Assembly (NCBI GenBank): GCA_024516035.1
Contig: CM044956.1
Span: 10,904,176-10,968,175, forward strand
DNA from: Bactericera cockerelli
Lineage: Eukaryota > Arthropoda > Insecta > Hemiptera > Triozidae
Direction: 5' to 3'
Length of the DNA stretch: 64,000 nt
Position numbers and translations under genes: made by a program. The notes below the pieces were generated by a model that was given only the letters and a program-made list of their open reading frames with translations, did not search any database and was not told the origin of the DNA. How positions within the stretch are numbered: position 1 is the first letter of the stretch; every line of letters begins with the position of its first letter. Of the stretch, positions 56,589 through 64,000 are shown one piece after another.

Positions 56589-57203
56589 CACTGCCAATTA
56601 TGGACACAATACTTTCTCGTGATTGGTTTCTTCTACATTCTAAATTTCTAGAACCTACAATTAATTCTGTATTGGCATGTCGTAGACCTTTTTTTGCACT
56701 TTTTCGTCCAAAATTTAGAATTTTCTTAAATCTCAGAGCTAAATTATATTTTATTAATTATAAATACAAATGCACTATGTAAAGCATATTTGTACATGCA
56801 GAATTTCAACAAATGTACCGTTCACGAGAATAAGCGACATACGGGTACGATATAAGTAAAAAGTTAGTGGTCAATCGCATGGCCTCTATCACCAAGAACC
56901 GCTAGTGCGAAGTTGATGAATTTAAAATGGGACCATCTACAGTACGTCTCCTATATGTATACAAAATTTCGTCGAAATCCATTCAGTAGTTTCTGAGATT
57001 TACGCGTTACAAGGAATGTATTAAACAGACAGACAGACACACAGACCGACAGACATACACAAAACCAAAGTTGCTCAAGAGGTTATGAAACGTCCAGAAA
57101 TATGAAAAAATTGAAATCGGAGCAAAAACTATTGTTTTTTTTTTATACAAAAACGAAAACAATATACTTCAGATTTCTGGTATAAGAAATTTATCGGAAG
57201 TAA
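56589..57203 (+). mobile_element. 'cagacagac' element, third copy
   Basis: Same start 'cactgccaattatggacac' and end 'aaatttatcggaagta' as 51265-52060, with a shorter CAGA tract (57026-57058) and a deletion near the 5' part. Confidence 0.65.
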
Positions 57204-59030
57204 ACTAAGGTGGGAAAAAAAGGCTTTAAGTTTTACGAGTATTATGTCTCGTAGAAGAGAAGTACGTAAAGGATTTTCCAAAATTGAAATTTTATCGCCT
57301 CTCTTGATCTGTTTTCCAGTTAGTTTTTCACAATGGGGTACTTTCTTCTAATAGAAAACTGCCTCTCCTGTGTTCAGCCCACCGTAATGCTCGCCATTGT
57401 AGTATAGAGCGGCCTTTGCAGGAAATGGAAAGGTATATATGTTTGAGATTACCCAGATAATGGAATGACTTTTGCGTGAGAGCCTTTGAGCGGCAGAAAA
57501 ACTATCGTTTCTTTTCTCACAATACTCAGATTAGAGCTTTTGGAGGTAATTTTGGGAAGAAAAAGTCCATATTACTAAATTACCCGTGCTTATTTATTTT
57601 TTTTTTTTTTGTTAAAAATTCCAATTATTCCAGCAGTAAGCCCAAGACGTATTATTATGTGGTATTGGAAGGATTTTTTAATAATTAATTTAACAAACTT
57701 CTGTATACAAAATCAAAGACAAATGGTTAATTCAACTGGGTAAACCCAAGCTTACGAACAATTTAAGCAATATTTGAAGTACCTATACCTACATGAAAGA
57801 CAGACATGAATACGTACTTAGTTAGTGTTCAAAATTGGTCATTTTGGAGGAAAAGCGCCACTTTTAGACGAAATGCAGGAACAGAAGATGAAGCCGTAGA
57901 ACAAAAAATATTTTCTGGGTTTCATATTGGTGTACCTAGATGCAACAGTTTCCATAGCAGCCAGATATTAAAATCCAAAATTGGTCAAAAACGACCCGCC
58001 CTAGTGTTCACTAAAGAAAAAGTACAATATCAATGACTGGGATGTAATTGGACTGTGGTTTGGAGTCAGGGGAACAGCTTCTCCTTTCCTGTGCAATTTT
58101 TTCAAAACACACAACATTAAGAAAAAGACGCTGAAAGATATGTGCCGGACAGTATTGAAAGACACACTTCATATCATTAACAAACATCTATACACCTAAT
58201 ATTGAATAATGAGGGAAAAAAAAGAAGAAGAACAGAAAAATAGAAGAAAAAAAATAATAACAACAAAGAAAAATGGAATAACTAACTAGTTTGATTTGTA
58301 TACTGTGTTCTTTTGGCAACTCACATAGTGAGCAGTACATTAATAAATATATTAATTGTTTCCCCCCTTTACTCGAAGTTTGTCGTCCAACCAAGTTGAT
58401 TAGATATGTACTCAGTGCAGTGGACTTCTAACTGGAACTTGGGGATTTGTTTTCTGGTCATGGCAAAAATTTCGCAGGCTGTGTACCTACCTATTCGTGT
58501 ATTTGTGTTTAACAACATTATTTTACTAAAAATATTCCTTTTATTTGTAAGAAATAACTATCTAATTCTTAAGAAAAAATCTTACTTCAAAATAACTATG
58601 GGTAATATATTTTCATATTGTGTTCGTTTTTGAAATTTATCTATTTAGATTAGATCACCCATCTTGAAATGGAAATAAGTTCTCTCTTTCTCTCTTCCCC
58701 CTACTTATCTCTTCTGTCGTAGAATAAGTTAGACTTAAGCTGGGACTTACTGAAAAAATGCTCGACTTAAAAACTTTTAAGGTGTTTTTCTTGTAAAAAT
58801 TTTAAAATGTGAAAAAAAAGTTTTAATGCAAATTAAACATTGTCTTTCTATCTCTATTATTTTTTCTATTACTTCATTTTCTCTCTCTATCCATCGATCT
58901 TTTTTTAGGATGAATAGAAAGCTTTTTTTTCCATCTCCCTCCAGCGCTGTCTCTTTATTTTTATCTATTTAATCTTTCCTCTTGCGTTATTAATTGTTTT
59001 ATATTTTTTTAACTGGAACTTTAATGGAAG
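57204..59030. other. No gene recognised; a SINE-B fragment
   Basis: 57618-57664 (minus) matches the family-B body ('attccagcagtaagcccaag'). The plus ORFs at 57476-57688 and 57806-58036 have no domain I know. Confidence 0.4.
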
Positions 59031-59034
59031 AAAG

Positions 59035-59135
59035 AGAATGCCGAGGGCATTGTTACCACCCTTGATCAGGCTTTGTTCATAACTTTTATTATTATGTTCA
59101 TTGTAAAAAAAAAAAAAATGTAAATAAAGCTTGAA
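59035..59135 (+). mobile_element. LINE 3' end (third type) with hairpin
   Basis: AATGCCGAGGGCATT (59037-59051), 'gttaccacccttgatcaggc', an A13 run and 'gtaaataaagcttgaatt'. Confidence 0.6.
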
Positions 59136-59895
59136 TTGAACACGATAATATTCTTCCTTGTTGACTTCGATTTCTTACACTCTGTATATTGTTAGAAAAC
59201 CACGTAGTTGAACAGAGTTATACATTAATGCAGTGTAGGCACTAATGAGTGATTTATTTCAAGGAAAAACCATTCAGAAGAGAGATAAATAGGTACCGCA
59301 CAATGCAATAATCTTTCACTTGATTTCCCAATTCTCTATTAGAACGTAAAGTGCCATCCATAATCACGAAGCTAGTTATCAGCAGCTATGAATTTAATTA
59401 TCACCATTTAATTTGACCATTCAGTATCAAATAAATAGTCAAAACCTTACATTAAAATTGTTGGTTGGGTAAAAACCAAAATCCAAGTTGCACTGATTCG
59501 TGCTGTAGGTATCCATGAGATTAAGAGGATCGTGATACAAATTGAGATGTTTGAAATCGATGATGGATGTGGTGTGATTACATTCAAGGGACTGGCATGG
59601 GAACGATGGGTCCATACTGAAGAGAGATGAAAGATTTTATTGACCTGATACTTACACGGTTAATTGAGAAAACTTGAGATATAGAAAAGCCAAATCCTCC
59701 CAATTTCAAAGAATCTCAATTGCCGCGCAGCGCGGAAACGCTGCAAGTATGGTCTTTTCCGCACCCAATGCTTTTGAATGAAACTTATAATCTGTGATGT
59801 TTTCAATAAATAAAAATATTTGTTGTAGTCTCTCCTATTTGTTGTTGTCTGCACTAAGATCTGTCACATAACCCGGAGATGGTTATAAGATAATT
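59136..59895. other. No recognised feature
   Basis: AT-rich, with one GC patch 'ttgccgcgcagcgcgg' near 59719-59734 that is self-complementary (CCGCGC/GCGCGG). Confidence 0.4.
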
Positions 59896-59899
59896 CACA

Positions 59900-59975
59900 T
59901 ATCGCTTAATGTTAAGCAACGCCGAGCTAGTCTAGAAAATGAATGGGTGACTCGGAAACATGCCCACTTCTTCAC
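59900..59975 (+). ncRNA. 5S-rRNA-like segment (degenerate)
   Basis: 'gttaagcaacgccgagct', 'agtctagaaaatgaatgggt' and 'gactcggaaacatgccc' follow the order of the 5S rRNA internal control region (TTAAGC..CG..GAGC, then TAGTA..ATGGGTGACC..GGGAA). Both rRNA ends are missing, so it is a 5S pseudogene or the head of a 5S-derived SINE. Confidence 0.5.
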
Positions 59976-60554
59976 TTGAATTGCTTTGTTCTCATTAAGG
60001 CTTGGTGAAGAGGAGGCAGCCCGCTCGTAATCAGTAAAATATAAACGGAAAATAATTCAATTTACTAGAAACACATGTAGGCATCAGTTTTGTTTCTAGA
60101 AAATGTTCATGTTCTTGTCTAATTAAATCTGTGTTAGGTTCAGGTAATAATTAGAGGGAAATCTCGGTTATAGGGTAATTAGGTCTCCGAAAATCCCCGA
60201 ACACAAAAAGACTATACTCGAGTGCACTCGGTTCTCGGTTTCGACCAATTATAAAGTTCTGATTATCCCTGAGGATCCTGGAGTTTGGCTGTATGAAATG
60301 GCCTTGCCTACCTATGCCAAAAAAAAATAAAAAAACGAATCCTGGACTATATTAATTTCTGGACGGTAAAAAATATGACCTCACAAATATTTATCAGGAG
60401 GACGAATAGAATGTAGAATATTCAAAAAAGTATTGAAATACGTCAACCACATATTTTATGCACCATTTTAGAGGGAATCAACTTCGTTTTTAGCCTCTTA
60501 GAACCAAACCAATTCTAACTAGGTGAAAACGAATTTGCCCCCCCCCCCTCCCCT

Positions 60555-60718
60555 CTTATCATCATAGGGTGGCGTCATCGAGAACGATGGTAGCCAGACA
60601 GTGGAGGAATGACATGGTGCTTCTACCACTGTCTTTAAAAGGAGGCTAATAATTGACAAGGGCCCCCAGAACCAAGGCAATGCTGGTCTAATCCTTGTTT
60701 ATAGTCCCCCAGCCAGAC
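60555..60718 (+). repeat. Dispersed repeat, plus copy
   Basis: 'catagggtggcgtcatcg', 'gatggtagccagacagtgg' and 'ccagaaccaaggcaatgctgg' to 'tatagtcccccag'. Inverted relative of 34414-34570. Confidence 0.65.
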
Positions 60719-60800
60719 TGCTAATCTACTCCTTGTTTATAGTACCCCAGCCACACTGCTAGTCTACTCTTTGTGTATAGTTCCCCAGCCAGCTTATTAT
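60688..60800. repeat. 38-bp tandem repeat, 3 copies
   Basis: 'ctccttgtttatagtacccc' variants at 60693, 60731 and 60769, each followed by 'agccagactgct'-like sequence. Same period as, but no sequence similarity to, the array at 52425. Confidence 0.75.
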
Positions 60801-61179
60801 CCCCCCTCTTATATGGTCCATAAAGTATGAAGTTGACGTATTTACAACACATTAAGTTCAATAAAAGGTCAACTGATGTCCTGCAGTACTTCGTCCTATC
60901 CTTCTGGATTAGTCCTATCAAGCCAGCAATGCATGTTGTATCCATGAGTAGGCTTTCCTACTCCACCCATGTTTCCTTTCCTACTACAGCTACCAGAGGA
61001 TTATGCCAGCTTATTATCAGGACGATATTTCTGGCAGTATTCCGAGTTCCAATACTTCCAACCCGTCAAGCGGCCACTCGTAATATCTGCCGACACACCA
61101 GACAACTTAAATCACTTGCGCCCGGATGGAACTAATAGATGGCTAATTGCTGAAATTTCAATATCAATAAATTACATTG

Positions 61180-61298
61180 TCTCTCCTCTTCTCGAGATCT
61201 CCTCTCTTTTATCTCTTCTCTCACTCTCTCTCTTTTCTCTCTCTCTCTTCTCTACTCTCTCTATCTTCTCATATCTCTTCTCTCACTCTCTCTCTTAC
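61180..61298. repeat. CT-rich tract upstream of a SINE
   Basis: (CT)n with 'atctcttctctcactctctc' recurring. Confidence 0.8.
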
Positions 61299-61655
61299 AG
61301 CCTCCGTGGCGTAATGGTTGTGACTACTGCCCGTAGTCCAGAGTTCCCGAGTTCAACTCCCGGCTGGGGCAGACTTTTCGAAGAAAATTCTGTTCCATCC
61401 AAACACGTGAGGCTGCCATTTCCGGCCCTACCCAGGCTGGGTGAGGTAAATGTGGGTAGCTGGTACGATTCCCAGCGAATGGAGGGTAAAACCCTCGTCC
61501 TAATCCAGGACGTTAAATCAAATAGAATCGTTGGCGTTAGGAAGGGCATCCAGCCATAAAAAAACGTGCTCCACACTACCAACCTCAACCATGAGGTTGA
61601 ACAATGCCGACCCCAAAAGCAACATAAGCTATAATATGGGATAAAGGCAAGGGAG
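61299..61655 (+). mobile_element. tRNA-derived SINE, family F (longest copy)
   Basis: Head GCCTCCGTGGCGTAATGGTT and B-box region 'gagttcaactcccggctggg'. Body 'ccaggctgggtgaggtaaat', 'tacgattcccagcgaatgg', 'aatccaggacgttaaatcaa' and 'aacctcaaccatgaggttga'. Tail 'gggataaaggcaaggga'. Other copies: 63250-63580 (minus), 27072 and 36460. Confidence 0.75.
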
Positions 61656-61659
61656 ATAT

Positions 61660-62880
61660 ATATTGTGTATTTCATATCTACATATCTACTATCCATCCTT
61701 ACATTTTTTCTCATTTTCTCTCTTCCACCTCTTTTCTATCTTCTCTCTCTCTCTCTCTCCTCCCACCTGTCTCCTTTCTTTTTTCTCTTGTATCATTCTA
61801 TATCCATCCTTACATTTTCCTCTCTCCTCTTCATCTCTTTGTACTCTCTTCTTCTCCTCTCTCTCTCTCTCTCTTTCTCCCTCCACCCTGTCTCCTTTTC
61901 CATTTTGTATTCAATATTCTATTTATCCATCCTTACATTTTTCCTCATTCTCTCTCTTCCACCTCTTTTGTATCTCTCTCTCTTTTCTCACTCTCTCACT
62001 CTCTCTCTCTCTCTTTCTATCTCCCTCCCTGTCTCCTTTTTCCATTTTGTTTCTCATTGAGTATTTCATATCTACATATCTACTATCCATCCTTACATTT
62101 TTTCTCATTTTCTCTCTTCCACCTCTTTTCTATCTTCTCTCTCTCTCTCTCACTCTCTCTCTCTCTCCCACCCTGTCTCCTTTTTCTTTTTTTGTTTCTC
62201 ATTTTGTATTTAATTTCTATTACCCATCCTTACATTTTTCCTCATTCTCTCTCTTCCACCTCTTTTCTATCTCTCTCTCTTTTCTCACTCTCTCACACGT
62301 CTCTCTGTTTCTCACTCTCTCTCTCTCTCTCGTTTTGCCTCTTCCATTTTTGATTCTCATTCTACATTTGCTATCCACTATCTACACATCCTTACATTTA
62401 TCTCTCATTCTCTCTTCTTCATCTCTCTTCAAACTTTTCTCTCACTTTTCAATTTTCATCTCTCTTCAAACTTTTCTCTCACTTTTCAATTTTCATCTCT
62501 CATTCTGTCTTGTTTTTCTCTTTCTCTCTTGTTATATCTATTATTCATCCAGCTTACAATTTTTCTCTCATTCCCTCTCTTCACATTTTTCGCACCCTCT
62601 TCAGAGTCTTTAGCCCCTTTTTCTCTCTCTCTCTCTTTCTGTCTCTTTTCCTCTCTCTTCTATTTTAAATTCTCTGTCTCTCATTTTAAAACTATTTAAT
62701 TTCACCAATCCAGAATAGTTCTCTCTTTCCTCAATTTGCCTCTCATCTCTCTCTTTCTTTTCCACTTCTCCTCAATTACTTTTCCTCATTCTCATTCCTC
62801 ATTTACCTCACTCTCTTTCTCTCCTCTCTATCTCTATCTATCTTGAAACATTTACATTACCTATCAGCTCTCGTTCCCAC
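61660..62880. repeat. CT-rich minisatellite, 112-163 bp units, 6 copies
   Basis: CATCCTTACATTTTTTCTCA-type words recur at about 61694, 61806, 61928, 62088, 62226 and 62389, each followed by 'ctcttccacctcttttctat' and (CT)n. Purely compositional frames up to 316 codons cross it. Confidence 0.85.
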
Positions 62881-63249
62881 CACATTTTGGTTTCATTAAA
62901 TTCGTTCAGTGGCATTTCCCGGAATTCTCTGTGTGTCGCCATTTTGTTCGCGGTCTTTTTATTAAATGATAATGTTCAGTGGTGACAGAAATGGAAACTG
63001 TCTCCTCAACCTCTCTTCCTCTTCTCTCTCTTCCTCTCAGAATGAGGCCTGAATTTCGTGAGTGTTGGGCAGCGTATTTTCTGCTCAAAATTTGACCGAA
63101 ACAAGGGTGGTGCAGAAGGGTTTTTTTGACAGTCTAAAAGTTTCATTTTCGTTTCAGTTTTTAAGGTTGCATTTTCGTTTAGAAGTCTATAAAAGATTCC
63201 TTTACTGTTATTCTTTCCTCTTTTATCTTCTTTCTTTACTCTGTCTTAT
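62881..63249. other. No gene recognised
   Basis: Contains a short CT tract. The 60- and 75-codon ORFs have no domain. Confidence 0.4.
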
Positions 63250-63570
63250 CCGCTTAAGCAGGGTCGACGTTGTTCAACCTCATGGTTGAGGTTGGTTGGT
63301 TTTGGCACATTTTTACGGCTGGCTGCCCTTCCTAACTTGCCCTTCGGATTCTATTTGATTTAACGTCCTGGATTAGGACGGGGCTTTACCCTCCATTCGC
63401 TGGAAACCGTACTAGCTACCTCACTCAGGGCCGGAAATACCAGCCTCACATGTACAGAGGGAACAAAAGTTTCTGTGTGAAAAATCTGCTCCGACCGGGG
63501 ATCGAACTCAGGATCTCTGGACTACGTTCAGTAGTCACAACCATTACGCCACGGATCTTTCCTCTCTCTC
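63250..63570 (-). mobile_element. SINE family F, minus strand
   Basis: From 'gggtcgacgttgttcaacct' to the head end 'gatccgtggcgtaatggtt' (read on minus) at about 63558. Includes 'ggatcgaactcaggatctct', the reverse of the B-box region. Confidence 0.75.
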
Positions 63571-63571
63571 T

Positions 63572-64000
63572 CTAGGGCCTATTAAAAGAATACCTGAATA
63601 AGATCTACTGTCACTCTAGAAGATGTTTAGAAAGCTTAAATAATTATAACCATACATGCACCTGTATCCCACTAGAATATACTGATAAAGCAAAATATTT
63701 AGGGATGATAGTAGAATTTTTTTTTATTTATTTTTTTTTACAAGGTTTACATAACAAGTTTATTGGTACTCTATTACAATGTAGACCTTAGGAAATCGAT
63801 AAAAGATATAATAATTTTTATTATAAATTATAGTAAATAGGTATAATTGGATAAGAAAAAATTACTTCAAAAAGAAGGAACATGTATTGCAGTTGTGTAA
63901 AAAACTTAGAATCTTACATTATAGTTTTAACAGAATAGATGCTGACTGTTTGCCAATGTCAACTAAAAAAACAATGTACTTTTCCTTAGTAGAATCCCTG
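63572..64000 (+). pseudogene. Reverse-transcriptase 3' fragment of a LINE, interrupted
   Basis: One plus frame gives YTDKAKYLGMIVE at 63676-63714. Another, after an AT-rich insertion of about 120 bp (63715-63835), gives LCKKLRILHYSFNRIDADC and KKTMYFSLVESL up to the window end. 'YLGM.VE...W..H....KKLR..LYSF' is the usual thumb region after the RT palm in jockey/I-group LINEs. The inserted piece begins with T runs, like a minus-strand poly(A) end. The rest lies outside the window. Confidence 0.55.

Noticed and set aside
61663..62613. 316-codon plus-strand ORF
   Set aside because: Entirely within a CT minisatellite; overlapping frames are equally open, so it is composition.

Overview
The window is AT-rich, repeat-dominated eukaryotic DNA with no operons or other bacterial features. 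It holds many tRNA-derived SINEs of several families, LINEs with poly(A) tails, MITEs, long purine/pyrimidine minisatellites and one recognisable host gene, an insect-type Ly6/uPAR protein. I read it as intergenic or intronic DNA of an insect with a large genome. A hemipteran such as a planthopper fits the style, but the sequence does not prove the species.

Layout. 0-9 kb: a palindromic MITE, two facing LINE 3' ends, SINEs, a foldback MITE (6339-6635) and a piggyBac-like MITE with TTAA ends (7862-8475). 10-18.3 kb: CT- and GA-rich minisatellites and SINEs. 18.47-23.34 kb: a nearly full-length non-LTR retrotransposon on the minus strand, with an intact endonuclease/reverse transcriptase ORF2 and an ORF1 broken near its 3' end at an A7 run. 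24-28.7 kb: a MITE with perfect 88-bp arms, SINEs and LINE tails. 28.79-29.23 kb: the Ly6 gene, minus strand, one uninterrupted reading frame. 30-41 kb: SINEs, a pogo-like MITE, fragments of a second LINE family and CT/GA tracts. 41.1-43.4 kb: a foldback element with ~720-bp inverted arms and an 8-bp target duplication. 44-52 kb: SINEs, a GA minisatellite, a C-rich degenerate array and an uninterpreted coding-like stretch (49860-50425). 52.4-54.0 kb: a 38-bp satellite. 54.07-54.77 kb: a 5'-truncated LINE with poly(A), a 13-bp target duplication and an R2/R4-like endonuclease domain. 55-64 kb: CT minisatellites, a 5S-rRNA-like segment, SINEs and a broken reverse-transcriptase fragment running off the end.

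The parts are linked by the retrotransposition machinery. The LINE supplies reverse transcriptase. Its 3' end carries a short hairpin (AATGCC...GGCATT) that reappears, with compensatory base changes, in other LINE tails and in one SINE family (AATGCT...AGCATT). This suggests the SINE uses LINE machinery through a mimicked 3' end. Several SINEs are head/tail chimeras. These two points, the large foldback element and the satellite with diverged edges are the main observations. I found no new gene cluster or defence-type system.
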